A stretch of 48,784 bases of DNA from JAVBMB01 sp031552995 (GTDB lineage Bacteria > Bacillota > Clostridia > Oscillospirales > Butyricicoccaceae). Positions 34,100 through 42,631 of this stretch are shown one piece after another (position 1 is the stretch's first letter; each line of letters starts with the position of its first letter). The notes under the pieces were generated by a model that saw only the letters and a program-made list of their open reading frames with translations, was not told where the DNA came from and made no database searches. The DNA lies in contig JAVBMB010000017.1 in NCBI GenBank assembly GCA_031552995.1, positions 1-48,784 on the forward strand, given 5' to 3'. Position numbers and translations under genes: made by a program.

Positions 34100-34897
34100 T
34101 CAACCGTTAAGCGCCTCGCCGTCGCCGCCCGAAAGCGATGCCAGCGTGCGCTTAAAGCCGTCCGCAATAATATCGCGGTCGCGCCCGCCGCAGTAATAGT
34201 GTGTCGAGTCGCGCAGGATATATACCTCGGCAGAGGAGCGGGATATCAGCATTTTACCCGAGCGGCGGGAGACAAGCTCGTCCCGCCGGGATTGATATAC
34301 GCTGGTGGGGACGGCAAGCCTTGAAAGCAGCGCGCGCGTATTTTTTGCCTCGGCAAGCAGCTCGATATACCGCGGCAGGCAGCCGAGATAATGCCGCGCC
34401 GGCCCGCCGGGCGCAACACTGCAGGCTTCATACGCGGCCCGGCCGACATCGTCGGCCGGGGATATGCGACCGAATGTCACTTTGGCGGAGTTTATGACTG
34501 CCGCCGGCGTCAGCTTTAGATACAGCGGCACGGCCAGCAGAAGCAGAGCGCCTATTTTATCCGGCCGGCGCGCGGCGGCGTCAACGGCAAACAGCGTGCC
34601 CATTGAATGGGCGACGATGAAGGTCTTGTCGTGCGTGCCGGCAAGCGCGTCTATTCGGCGCGAAACCGCGTCCCGCCAACGCCGCATCGAGCTTTGCGCA
34701 AAATCTGCCATCGTGCCGCCATGCCCCGGAAGCAGCAGACTGTGCACCGTCACGCCCTGCGGCACAAGCGCGGCAAGCCCGTCAAAATGACGCGGCGAGC
34801 CCATTATTCCGTGTATAAACAGCACGGCGAGCGCGCTGCCGGGCACATCTCTTACGTATTCCCCGTGGCGCGAGGCGTTTTGCGGCGTTTGCGGCAT
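34100..34897 (-). CDS. Alpha/beta hydrolase, esterase/lipase-like
   Basis: The 265-residue protein has the alpha/beta hydrolase fold: oxyanion segment LFIHGIMGSPRHF (about 26-38), PGHGG near residue 58, and nucleophile Ser in VAHSMGTLFAVDAA (about 93-106). The likely acid is Asp in QSRRDELV and the His is in RDSTHYY. The layout resembles Est30-type carboxylesterases and monoacylglycerol lipases. Substrate unknown. It begins MPQTPQNASRHGEYVRD without a signal peptide and is followed by a terminator. Confidence 0.86.
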   Translation of the reverse strand: MPQTPQNASRHGEYVRDVPGSALAVLFIHGIMGSPRHFDGLAALVPQGVTVHSLLLPGHGGTMADFAQSSMRRWRDAVSRRIDALAGTHDKTFIVAHSMGTLFAVDAAARRPDKIGALLLLAVPLYLKLTPAAVINSAKVTFGRISPADDVGRAAYEACSVAPGGPARHYLGCLPRYIELLAEAKNTRALLSRLAVPTSVYQSRRDELVSRRSGKMLISRSSAEVYILRDSTHYYCGGRDRDIIADGFKRTLASLSGGDGEALNG

Positions 34898-34974
34898 TGC
34901 TGCACATCCTTATTATCAGTCTGGAGGTAAAACAAGTGCCGCCCTCAAAAGAGCGGCATGGCATATGACGATGG

Positions 34975-36078
34975 CTAGTCTGTAAAATATTCGACTATGC
35001 CGGGAAGAACAGATTCGACAGTCTCCTGCACGGCGCTGTAATACACATATTTTTTCTGTTGCCTGCTTGTCACAAGTCCGGCATTTTTAAGCACTTTCAG
35101 GTGCACCGATATTGTGCTTTGCACAAGATTTAGGATGTTGGACAGCTCTTGCGTCGTCGCGCTTGTTGTCCAAAGGATTTTCAGTATTTTCAGGCGGCTC
35201 TCGTCGCTGAGCGCTTTTATTCGCTCTACAAGGTCTTCCGGCGCAGAGTTTGTCATTATCACCGAATAGTAGCTAAGGTTGCAGTACAAAATCAAGTCTT
35301 CATTGCGGATGTCCATCATCAAGTGCGGCGCTGTGAACACCGACGGGAAGACATGGATGACCGATATGCTGTCAAGGTCCATCTCGTATTTGATTTCTTT
35401 AAGAAGAATCAGTTTGTTATCCTTGATGTGTATGGAATTGTGAAAGCTAAGCAGATATTCGTCAAGCTTTTTCATCGTCGCCAGCGTGCTGTGCTCTACG
35501 ATGATTTTTGAGATATACGGCTCAATTTGCTTCCAGTAGGAGGAAAATATCGTCTCCCAATATTTCGTCAGTGTGTCGACAATTCTGTTTTTGTATGTAG
35601 TTATATTCTGCAAAAACAGCAGTATGCTGTTTTTGCTGATAAACGGCAACACAGGCTTAATGATTTCGTCGTCGATGGTCTCGGGCTTTTTAATCCACTT
35701 CTCAAAAACCTGCTTTGGCACGCGCAGCGCGCCCATATCCAAGAATAAATAGGAAAACTCGAGGTCGTCGAGGTCGTTAATCCGCCTAATATATTTGTAT
35801 ACGTCATCGCCGTCAGTATCTTCATAATCGCAGGCGATGCCGGTTACAATGTCCATTATGAACATCCACTGGAAGTAGTTTGTCGCAAAATAGCCGATTT
35901 CACTCCTAAGCTTTTTGCCGATTTTGGCGTTGACAAGGTGCACCCATTTTTCGCAGTGACAGTGATGCGCCGGGTCAGACAACACATGGAGGCTCGCAAC
36001 CATTTCCACAAGAGGGTTTTTGTGAAAATAAAACTGGTTTTTTGGTTCGAAACCCTGGTTTTCCTTGACGATAAGCAT
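34975..36078 (-). CDS. ArsR-like transcriptional regulator with large N-terminal domain
   Basis: The C-terminal 85 residues form an ArsR-type winged helix: RIKALSDESRLKILKILWTT, then TTQELSNILNLVQSTISVHL as helix-turn-helix, and KNAGLVTSRQQKKYVYYS as wing. Some 280 residues precede it, about three quarters of the protein, matching the large ligand-binding-like module of a group of long ArsR proteins in Bacillota; I see no metal-binding cysteine box. I use the ATG at 36078 because GGGG lies before it; an ATG at 36093 has no site. GC content is visibly lower than around it. Its position beside the corrinoid cluster makes it the best candidate regulator of that cluster. Confidence 0.82.
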   Translation of the reverse strand: MLIVKENQGFEPKNQFYFHKNPLVEMVASLHVLSDPAHHCHCEKWVHLVNAKIGKKLRSEIGYFATNYFQWMFIMDIVTGIACDYEDTDGDDVYKYIRRINDLDDLEFSYLFLDMGALRVPKQVFEKWIKKPETIDDEIIKPVLPFISKNSILLFLQNITTYKNRIVDTLTKYWETIFSSYWKQIEPYISKIIVEHSTLATMKKLDEYLLSFHNSIHIKDNKLILLKEIKYEMDLDSISVIHVFPSVFTAPHLMMDIRNEDLILYCNLSYYSVIMTNSAPEDLVERIKALSDESRLKILKILWTTSATTQELSNILNLVQSTISVHLKVLKNAGLVTSRQQKKYVYYSAVQETVESVLPGIVEYFTD

Positions 36079-36128
36079 ATAGCACCCCAGCATTTTGTTC
36101 GATTAGCTAAACATAGAATCGTATTTTT

Positions 36129-36157
36129 ATTATACACATAGCAATGCTTCATGTCAA
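36129..36157 (-). promoter_or_regulatory. Consensus promoter of the ArsR-like gene
   Basis: TTGACA (36152-36157), 17 bases, TATAAT (36129-36134) on minus: perfect consensus. A TTGTTCGATTAG segment lies downstream at 36096-36107 (plus strand) and faintly resembles the cluster operator. Confidence 0.85.
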
Positions 36158-36188
36158 ACTGAGTCGTGACGCCGGTAGGATTATTCGC

Positions 36189-36899
36189 CTATACTGCCGG
36201 AGTGCGCATGTTGCAAAAATTGCAGCCCGGCCCCTTGTTGCAATAGCGGCACCAGTTCAAATCCACCTTATCGCCTTGTGTCAGCGCAAAATATGCGCCG
36301 CCGGCGGATTTTTCGGGGATAATCTGGTGCGCGGCGCTAAGCGTTATGCCGATTTTTTCCGAATCCAGTACGGCGGCGATATCATCCATATGCCTCGGAT
36401 CCATGCCGTAATACCCGGGGCCGTAAGACGGCGAAACAAACCGGCCTGCGCCTGTGTTTGACGCAATAAACCGTTCCATGACCAGCTTTGCGGCGTAGAG
36501 ATAGCATGTGCCCCATGTGTAAAGAAAAAAATCCTCCAGCATATCGCCGCCCTTCGGCAGTTCTCCCACTGTCAGCAGATAAGCAAACACCGAATCGACA
36601 TACCCGTCAAGCGGGATAAACGCAGCGCATTTAAAACATGCGCCGTCAAGCGTAAGCATATCGCCCGACAGACAATCCGGCGGATAACGGCTGATAATCG
36701 CCGCCGGAGCAAGGCTTTGCAGCACAAGCTCGCTTGCTTTTAGCGCGGTGCGCACCTTTTTGCCGCCGGTTTGCGCATCCAGCTTAAGGCGGCAAAAGTC
36801 CTCGAAAAGCAGCGACGCATCGCGCCGCAGGCCCTCAACTTCAAATGTCAGCACATGATTTTTGATAACAAACCCTCCGTCGAGTTTTACGCCCTGCAC
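36189..36899 (-). CDS. Protein resembling the B12-dependent methionine synthase activation domain
   Basis: The 236-residue protein resembles stand-alone homologues of the MetH reactivation domain, which binds AdoMet and helps reduce and methylate an inactive cobalt centre. Supporting segments are KGGDMLEDFFLYTWGTCYLY-like helices and the loop SPSYGPGYYGMDP, comparable to the AdoMet-binding loop SPGYG of such proteins. The end holds CRYCNKGPGCNFC, four cysteines that could bind a metal or an iron-sulfur cluster. The start is uncertain: GTG at 36899 lies two bases after the cobW stop, with no clear ribosome site. Open frame continues into cobW, which I regard as overlap. It would serve the corrinoid protein at 46109. 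Confidence 0.7.
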   Translation of the reverse strand: MQGVKLDGGFVIKNHVLTFEVEGLRRDASLLFEDFCRLKLDAQTGGKKVRTALKASELVLQSLAPAAIISRYPPDCLSGDMLTLDGACFKCAAFIPLDGYVDSVFAYLLTVGELPKGGDMLEDFFLYTWGTCYLYAAKLVMERFIASNTGAGRFVSPSYGPGYYGMDPRHMDDIAAVLDSEKIGITLSAAHQIIPEKSAGGAYFALTQGDKVDLNWCRYCNKGPGCNFCNMRTPAV

Positions 36900-36901
36900 G
36901 C

Positions 36902-37819
36902 CTAGATAACTTCGAAAACATCGCGAGGCATTTCTTTTAGCGCCGAGGCAAGCACCGAATAGATTTTTATACCGACAGACGAGATTATTACGATGCCGCT
37001 CGGCATATTTTGCCGGCAAACGGTCATCTCAAGCTGCCGGCCGACACAGCTTATCTGCGTGCAGCCGCGCTCGGTGTCGGTGTACCCTTTTATCCTGTAC
37101 GTATGCGGCATCAGAGAGCGCAGCAGCCGCTCAAGCCCGTCGGCCGAAACAGCCGCCTTCGCGGTAAGCGTAACGCTTACAAGACGGCTATCCGGCGTGT
37201 TTAAGGAGTCTCGCGGTGCTGCCCGTTCGCCTTGATTGCCGAACACCGCGCGCTCGATATCAATGTCGCACCTGCGGGCAAGCGTGTATGCAAAGCCCGG
37301 CTTTATCTCGCCTATCAGGCGGATTACATTGTCGATTTCCCCGGCGTCGCACAGGTCGGCTTTGTTAAGGATAAAATAGCTGCCGTACTCGACCTGACGC
37401 CGAACGGCGGGGAATATATCGAGCATGCCTGCGAAATACTTGCAGTCGATAAGGCAGACGGTGCTTTTAAGCACATAGCGGCGCTTCAAAAGCGGAGAGA
37501 TATCCCCGATGATTTTTTCGAGGCTTGATGGGTCGGACAGCCCCGAAGCCTCGACAATGAGGCAGTCGATATCGAGGCGCGAAAAATCGATAAGGCTGCG
37601 CACAAAATCGTCCTTTATGCAGGCGCAAAAAATCGAGCCGTTTGTCAGATCAGCACACTCAAAGCCGCCGAGCCGAATAGCGGCGGCGTCGATATTAAGC
37701 CTGCCGAAGTCGTTGACGAGGATGCCCAGCCTGCGGCCGGCACTGCCCCCGATGATTTTATTCAGCAGCGTTGTCTTGCCGGCGCCCAGAAAGCCGACCA
37801 GCATAATGAGCTCTATCAT
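36902..37819 (-). CDS. CobW/COG0523-family GTPase
   Basis: The 305-residue protein is a G3E GTPase. The Walker A loop is GFLGAGKTT (residues 9-17), the switch region is VNDFGRLNID, the Walker B region is LIVEASGLSDP and the base-recognition motif is NKAD. Family members deliver metals such as cobalt, zinc or nickel. Their usual GCxCC metal site is changed here to GSIFCAC (residues 61-67), leaving Cys65 and Cys67. The C-terminal CobW_C domain spans about residues 215-300. It is read away from the corrinoid activator gene and directly precedes the MetH-activation-like gene, so a role in cobalt or corrinoid handling is likely. Confidence 0.88.
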   Translation of the reverse strand: MIELIMLVGFLGAGKTTLLNKIIGGSAGRRLGILVNDFGRLNIDAAAIRLGGFECADLTNGSIFCACIKDDFVRSLIDFSRLDIDCLIVEASGLSDPSSLEKIIGDISPLLKRRYVLKSTVCLIDCKYFAGMLDIFPAVRRQVEYGSYFILNKADLCDAGEIDNVIRLIGEIKPGFAYTLARRCDIDIERAVFGNQGERAAPRDSLNTPDSRLVSVTLTAKAAVSADGLERLLRSLMPHTYRIKGYTDTERGCTQISCVGRQLEMTVCRQNMPSGIVIISSVGIKIYSVLASALKEMPRDVFEVI

Positions 37820-37839
37820 ATAATCGCCTCGGATTTTTC

Positions 37840-37868
37840 TTGTATTATATGCGTTTTGATAATATACT
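37840..37868 (+). promoter_or_regulatory. Probable promoter of the corrinoid activator gene
   Basis: TTGTAT (37840-37845) and TATACT (37863-37868), spacer 17 bases. The shared motif AATTAACGAATCAAG lies downstream at 37898-37912. Confidence 0.5.
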
Positions 37869-37914
37869 GATTATATTAAATATAAGCATGATTGTCAAAT
37901 TAACGAATCAAGAG

Positions 37915-39717
37915 GTGTTTGACATTAAAATATTTGTAAAGCCGCACGGGCTGACAATTGAATGCGGAAGCGGCGACACGCTTATTGCGGCGCTTGAGGG
38001 CGGCGGAATCCCGCCGCACGCTTTCTGCGGAGGCAAGGGCAAATGCAAAAAATGCGGAGTTCGCATTGTCTCGGGTGATGTCAGCGATATCACCGAAGAG
38101 GAACGCGCCTGTTTTTCCGGTGCCGAGCTGGCGGCGGGCGACAGGCTGTCCTGCCTGACGCGCGTCCTGTCGGACGTGACCGTAGAAGTCGCGGACGGCG
38201 GCGGGCTGAGCAAGTTCATGAATAAGCTTGTGTTCCCGCGGGATTTCCCGAAGAATGCCGACATCAAGCGCGTTGATGTCGCGCTTGGCGAGGCAGTCAA
38301 GGGCGGCAAAATCGGCAAAGAGCAGGCCGTGCTGTCGGCGGCAAAAGGCGCGGCGCGTATTACGATGCGGGCGCTGCGGCAGCTGTCGGGCATCAGGGCG
38401 AATACCGGGGAGGTAACGGCCTCGATAAGCGGCGACGCCGTTATAGATATTGCGGCGCGCGACAGCGAAAGGCCGCTGTACGGCGTCGCGGCCGACGTCG
38501 GTACGACGTCGGTGTCGTGCATGCTGTGGGATTTGCTGTCCGGCCAGCTTGTGGGCATAGCGTCGCGCGGCAACCCGCAGGCACCGCACGGCGCGGATGT
38601 GATAAGCCGGATAGAGTTTGCAATCCGCAGCCGCGCGGACCTCGCCGAGATGCAGCGGCTTATCGCCTGCTGCCTGAATGAGATGATAGACGGCCTGTGC
38701 GCCGAAAACGGCATAGAGAGGGCGTACATATGCAAGGCGGCCGTCGCATCGAACCCGACGATGAACCATCTGCTGCTGGGGATTGACCCGCATTCGCTGG
38801 CTGTTTTGCCCTATGTGCCGACGATGAGCCTGCCGCGCCGCGTCCACCCGGCGGACATCGGCCTTACTATCGACGCCGAGGTGTACATGCTGCCGAATAT
38901 CGCCTGCCATGTCGGGTCGGACATGACGGGAGTGCTGGCGGCGACAAAACCGGGCGACATTGACGGCGTTAGCATGGCGCTGGATATCGGCACAAACGGC
39001 GAAATTGCGCTGGCAGGCGGCGGGGATATCTATGTCTGCTCGGCGGCGGCCGGGCCGGCGTTTGAGGGCATGAATATCTGCCACGGTATGCGCGCCGCGC
39101 AGGGCGCTGTCGAGCGGTTTTGGATAGATGAGGATGACGTCAGGCTTAAGACAATCGGCGATGCCGCGCCGGTGGGGATTTGCGGCTCCGGGCTTATAGA
39201 TATCATCGCGTCGCTGCTCGGCGCCGGCGTAATAAAAAAGACCGGCAAGTTTGTGTCGGGTGAAGAGCTTGAGCGCCTGCCGGACAGGCTGAAAAACAGA
39301 ATCAGGCGGGACAGCGGCGGTGTATACTTCCTTGTTGCCGAGGGGCTGCGCGAGGTGATTTTGCGCCAGAAGGATGTGCGCGAGGTGCAGCTTGCCAAAA
39401 GCGCCATACGCGTAGGCATCGATACGCTGCTGCGGCGCGCCGGGGCAGCTGCCGGCGATATAAAAAGCTTTTTTATCGCCGGCGCGTTCGGCAGTTATAT
39501 CGACATCCCGAATGCCATAAAAATCGGCCTTCTGCCCGGGATTCCGCTTGAAAAATATATCTCGGTCGGCAACGCCGCCGCTGTCGGCGCCGGCATGGCG
39601 CTGCTATGCGAAAAGCAGCGCCTGTATGCGGAAAATGCCGCGGCCCGCGCCGAACATGTCGAGCTGTCACAAGACATACATTTCAACGACAGCTTTGTGG
39701 AGAATATGCACTTTTGA
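37915..39717 (+). CDS. RACo-like corrinoid activation protein (2Fe-2S plus ASKHA ATPase)
   Basis: Proteins of this type use ATP to pass a low-potential electron to Co(II) in a corrinoid protein, restoring Co(I). The N-terminal ferredoxin domain has cluster ligands in CGGKGKCKKC (Cys38, 44, 47) and Cys80 in LSCLTRV. A linker domain follows, then the actin-like ATPase with ADVGTTSVSCMLWD, NPTMNHLLLG, ALDIGTNGEIALAG, GICGSGLIDI and FIAGAFGSYID. The start is uncertain: GTG at 37915 gives 600 residues and keeps the operator-like motif in the leader; an ATG at 37888 would lie about 13 bases after the predicted transcription start and put the motif in the coding region. Confidence 0.9.
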   Translation: MFDIKIFVKPHGLTIECGSGDTLIAALEGGGIPPHAFCGGKGKCKKCGVRIVSGDVSDITEEERACFSGAELAAGDRLSCLTRVLSDVTVEVADGGGLSKFMNKLVFPRDFPKNADIKRVDVALGEAVKGGKIGKEQAVLSAAKGAARITMRALRQLSGIRANTGEVTASISGDAVIDIAARDSERPLYGVAADVGTTSVSCMLWDLLSGQLVGIASRGNPQAPHGADVISRIEFAIRSRADLAEMQRLIACCLNEMIDGLCAENGIERAYICKAAVASNPTMNHLLLGIDPHSLAVLPYVPTMSLPRRVHPADIGLTIDAEVYMLPNIACHVGSDMTGVLAATKPGDIDGVSMALDIGTNGEIALAGGGDIYVCSAAAGPAFEGMNICHGMRAAQGAVERFWIDEDDVRLKTIGDAAPVGICGSGLIDIIASLLGAGVIKKTGKFVSGEELERLPDRLKNRIRRDSGGVYFLVAEGLREVILRQKDVREVQLAKSAIRVGIDTLLRRAGAAAGDIKSFFIAGAFGSYIDIPNAIKIGLLPGIPLEKYISVGNAAAVGAGMALLCEKQRLYAENAAARAEHVELSQDIHFNDSFVENMHF

Positions 39718-39734
39718 AACGAACTGCAATGAGG

Positions 39735-39763
39735 TTGACAAAAGCTTAAGCATAGGTTACAAT
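39735..39763 (+). promoter_or_regulatory. Strong promoter of the UroD-thioredoxin gene
   Basis: TTGACA (39735-39740), 17 bases, TACAAT (39758-39763). A perfect 14-base palindrome ACAATTATAATTGT overlaps the -10 box (39760-39773). Confidence 0.85.
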
Positions 39764-39773
39764 TATAATTGTA

Positions 39774-39789
39774 CAATTGACGAATCAAA
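39774..39789 (+). promoter_or_regulatory. Operator-like motif ATTGACGAATCA, best copy
   Basis: The dyad TTGA-CGAA-TCAA at 39777-39788 lies about 7-18 bases after the predicted transcription start. Similar sites occur at 37898-37912, 42616-42631 (other strand) and 44578-44592 (other strand). Confidence 0.6.
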
Positions 39790-39815
39790 CAATATACGTT
39801 CGCCGGAGGTTGAAT

Positions 39816-41183
39816 ATGGGTAAGAGTGAATTGTTTGCTGCCCTGCGCCATGAAAAGGCCGGAAGGATACCCTGGGTGCCGTTTGCCGGCGTTCACGCGG
39901 GCAAGCTTAAAGGTTATACCGCGATGGAGGTGCTGACCGACGGCGACAAGCTGTACGAGTCGCTCATCGAGGTGAATAAGCTGTATAAGCCGGACGGTAT
40001 GCCGGTTGTTTTTGACCTGCAGATTGAAGCCGAAATACTTGGCTGCGAGCTTAAATGGGCGCAGGATAACCCTCCGTCGGTAAAAAGCCACCCGTGCGCC
40101 GGAGAAAAATATATCCCCTGCATGTGCAAGATGCCCGACGAAACGTCGGGGCGCATACCTCTGGTCGTCGATGTAACGCGCAGGCTAAAAAAAGAAATCG
40201 GCGCCGAGACTGCCCTGTTCGGCTTGGTTTGCGGGCCGTTTACGCTTGCCTCTCACCTGCGCGGCAGCGATATATTTATGGATATGGTCACCGACCCGAA
40301 GTATGTGACGGCGCTTGTAGAATACTGCGGGCAGGTTGCCATAAAAATGTCGGAAATATATTTGGAGGCGGGGGCCGACATTATCGCCGTTGTCGACCCG
40401 CTTGTCAGCCAGATATCGCCGAAGCACTTCACAAGCATCCTGTCGGGCACATTTACCGCTGTTTTTGACTATATCAGGGGCAAAAACGCCCTGTCCAGCT
40501 TCTTTGTATGCGGCAACGCCAGCAGACAGATTGAGGTCATGTGCATGACAAACCCCGACGGCATTTCTGTGGATGAAAATGTCGACATGGTCAAGGCCAA
40601 GGCTGTAACCGACAGGTATAATATCACACTCGGCGGCAATATTCCGCTTACAACCACAATGCTTCACGGCAATCAAAACGACAATATGAAGGCCGTTATC
40701 GACCTGATGGACAGCCTCAGCCACGACAACCTGATAATCAGCCCCGGCTGCGATATGCCGTACGCGACACCGATAGAAAACACAATAGCCGTGGCGCAGG
40801 CCGTGCTCGACCCCGACACAGTCAGGGGCATTATCGCCAATTATGAATCCGTCGGGCTGGAGAATATACCGATAGATATACCGGACTACGCAGGCCTTGA
40901 CAGGGCGCTGGTCGAGCTGTTCACACTGGACCCCGAGCAGTGCGCCGCATGCACGTATATGGTCAACCTCGTCGCCGACAGCTATGCCGACATCAAGGAT
41001 TTCGCAGACTACAAGGTTTATAAGTACACCGTCAAGGAGGACATCGCGCGAACGGCGAAGATGGGCATAAAAAACCTGCCGACAATGTGCGTCAACGGCG
41101 AGCAGAAGTGGATATCGCTCATCCCCAGCAAGGAAGAGTTTGTTATGACGGTAAAGCAGGCATATCAGGCACTAAAAAAATAG
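39816..41183 (+). CDS. UroD/MtaA-family methyltransferase fused to thioredoxin-like domain
   Basis: Residues 1-360 match the uroporphyrinogen decarboxylase/MtaA barrel, whose methyltransferase members pass a methyl group between a corrinoid protein and a thiol bound to zinc. Of the zinc ligands, Cys232 (FVCGNAS) and Cys312 (SPGCDMPYATPIEN) are present. The His that normally stands two before the first Cys is Phe230. Residues 365-455 form a separate module, with CAAC at 376-379 and NLPTMCVNGEQKWIS, the redox motif and cis-Pro loop of a thioredoxin fold. ATG at 39816 has GGAGG seven bases upstream. The fusion suggests a protein thiol as partner or acceptor. Activity as a true methyltransferase is inferred from the neighbours. 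Confidence 0.85.
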   Translation: MGKSELFAALRHEKAGRIPWVPFAGVHAGKLKGYTAMEVLTDGDKLYESLIEVNKLYKPDGMPVVFDLQIEAEILGCELKWAQDNPPSVKSHPCAGEKYIPCMCKMPDETSGRIPLVVDVTRRLKKEIGAETALFGLVCGPFTLASHLRGSDIFMDMVTDPKYVTALVEYCGQVAIKMSEIYLEAGADIIAVVDPLVSQISPKHFTSILSGTFTAVFDYIRGKNALSSFFVCGNASRQIEVMCMTNPDGISVDENVDMVKAKAVTDRYNITLGGNIPLTTTMLHGNQNDNMKAVIDLMDSLSHDNLIISPGCDMPYATPIENTIAVAQAVLDPDTVRGIIANYESVGLENIPIDIPDYAGLDRALVELFTLDPEQCAACTYMVNLVADSYADIKDFADYKVYKYTVKEDIARTAKMGIKNLPTMCVNGEQKWISLIPSKEEFVMTVKQAYQALKK

Positions 41184-41213
41184 CTATGCTGTTTCGGCGC
41201 GACGCTAAGGACG

Positions 41214-42434
41214 GTGAATCGACTGAATAAATACATGATAGACGGCATCGGAATAGATTCAATCGAACTGAAATGCCTCGTCGTCAGCCGGGGTGTCAAG
41301 GTGGACAAAAATGTGTATGCGGCGTATTCCAAAACGCACAGGCTAAGTACAAACCCGCTTGCATGCAACTGCTTTACGCTGTCGGACGGCACATACGTGC
41401 AGCTTACCGACATGGGCTTTCATCTGCAATACCTTACGGGCATTTTGTCGTGGAACAACCTGAAACTGCTGAAATACGCCTCCGAGCTGGGCACGCCGTT
41501 TTCCGTAAAGCTGGCGGACGGCAAAGCGGCTCTGTTTTACGGCGGCGAACAGCTCGATTTTATCACATTCCCCCCGAAAAATGATTTCTATTCGCAAAAA
41601 ACATCGTCCTCCCTGCCCTTTATGGGTAACGCCGTGCTGCAAGGGTGCGATTGGGTCGCGTTCCAGTGCCTGTGGCCGTGCCAGTACGCCGCGGCTGGGC
41701 AGCAGTGCCAGTTTTGCTTCAGCGGCGGCGAGACGCAGACGCTTGCCGCCAAAAATAAGCCCCTTCCCCCGCCGATGGAACCGAGGGACCTGCGCGAAAT
41801 TGTCGAATATGCCGTCAAATACGCCGGAGTGAACAGTGTGCAGATAACTGGAGGCTCGACATTCTCGGGCGAGGCCGAGGCGCGGCATATAATCGCGTAC
41901 CTGAGTGCGCTGCTTGACATCGACGGGCTGAAAAACGGCCCCGGGGAGATACTTCTTTACATAACGCCGCCGGCCGATTTGACGCTGATTGACGAGTATT
42001 TTTCGCTGGGTGCGGGCCGCATTGCGTGCAGCCTTGAGGTATGGGACGAAGAAATCGCCGCTGAGGTCACGCCCGGAAAGATGAGGTTCACATCGCGGCA
42101 GCGGCATTTGGACGCGCTGGAACGAACGGTGCAAAAGTATGGCGCAGGCAAGGCGTTTTCCAACTTTATCATAGGTATCGAGGGCATCGAGACGCTGAAA
42201 GAGGGCGTCATATACCTCGCCGAGCGGGGCATCATACCGGCGGCATCGATATGGATGCCGATGGGCAGGCCGGTCAGGGGCAGCATGAAAGCGCCTGACC
42301 TCGATTACTATCGCCGCGTTAAGGAGATGTTTGCCGAGGCGTACAGCAGGTACAAGCTGGAGCCCGCCGGAAATTGCGGCCTGAATGTGTGTATGGAGCG
42401 CGATATCTGGCGCTATTCCAAAGGATTGCCGTAA
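41214..42434 (+). CDS. Radical SAM-like protein with atypical cysteine spacing
   Basis: The 406-residue protein has a radical SAM-type barrel from about residue 140: cysteines in CLWPC-x8-CQFC (152, 156, 165, 168), the strand VQITGGSTFSG (about 209-219, like the GGE motif), then CSLEVWDEE and FIIGIEGIETLKEG. The normal CxxxCxxC is not present as such; C156-x8-C165-x2-C168 or another set must hold any cluster. The first 140 residues are of unknown type. I use the GTG at 41214, with AAGGA close by; an ATG at 41235 is the alternative. It lies 30 bases after the UroD-thioredoxin gene and is surely co-transcribed. Its substrate is unknown. Confidence 0.75.
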   Translation: MNRLNKYMIDGIGIDSIELKCLVVSRGVKVDKNVYAAYSKTHRLSTNPLACNCFTLSDGTYVQLTDMGFHLQYLTGILSWNNLKLLKYASELGTPFSVKLADGKAALFYGGEQLDFITFPPKNDFYSQKTSSSLPFMGNAVLQGCDWVAFQCLWPCQYAAAGQQCQFCFSGGETQTLAAKNKPLPPPMEPRDLREIVEYAVKYAGVNSVQITGGSTFSGEAEARHIIAYLSALLDIDGLKNGPGEILLYITPPADLTLIDEYFSLGAGRIACSLEVWDEEIAAEVTPGKMRFTSRQRHLDALERTVQKYGAGKAFSNFIIGIEGIETLKEGVIYLAERGIIPAASIWMPMGRPVRGSMKAPDLDYYRRVKEMFAEAYSRYKLEPAGNCGLNVCMERDIWRYSKGLP

Positions 42435-42576
42435 AAAGGCGGCGGGCAACACCGCATTTTATGCGGAAATCACCCTTCTTCCCTGAAATGCATACCCCGC
42501 CGTGCGGCAACGGCTGCATAAACCGCGTGCTTTGTCCGTGCGGCCATGCCGCCGGCTCGGCGCATGGCGCGGGGTA
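42435..42576. other. GC-rich non-coding stretch after the radical SAM gene
   Basis: No gene is seen. Short stems such as ACCGCAT/ATGCGG (about 42450-42465) and several Cys/Gly-codon-like GC runs occur. No clear T-run follows any stem. Confidence 0.4.
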
Positions 42577-42605
42577 TTGACAAGCCGGCAGGCTCATTGT
42601 ATAAT
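42577..42605 (+). promoter_or_regulatory. Perfect consensus promoter before the M20 peptidase gene
   Basis: TTGACA (42577-42582), 17 bases, TATAAT (42600-42605). The start should be near 42612, leaving a leader of about 255 bases. Confidence 0.9.
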
Positions 42606-42615
42606 TTCAAGTAGT

Positions 42616-42631
42616 ATGATTCGACAATCAT
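42616..42631 (+). promoter_or_regulatory. Operator-like perfect dyad downstream of promoter
   Basis: ATGATT-CGAC-AATCAT is a perfect inverted repeat at the predicted transcription start. Read on minus it gives ATTGTCGAATCAT, one variant of the cluster motif ATTGACGAATCA. Confidence 0.6.

Noticed and set aside
36093..36152. Alternative upstream starts for the ArsR-like gene
   Set aside because: No ribosome site before the ATG at 36093, and further upstream frames lie over the promoter.
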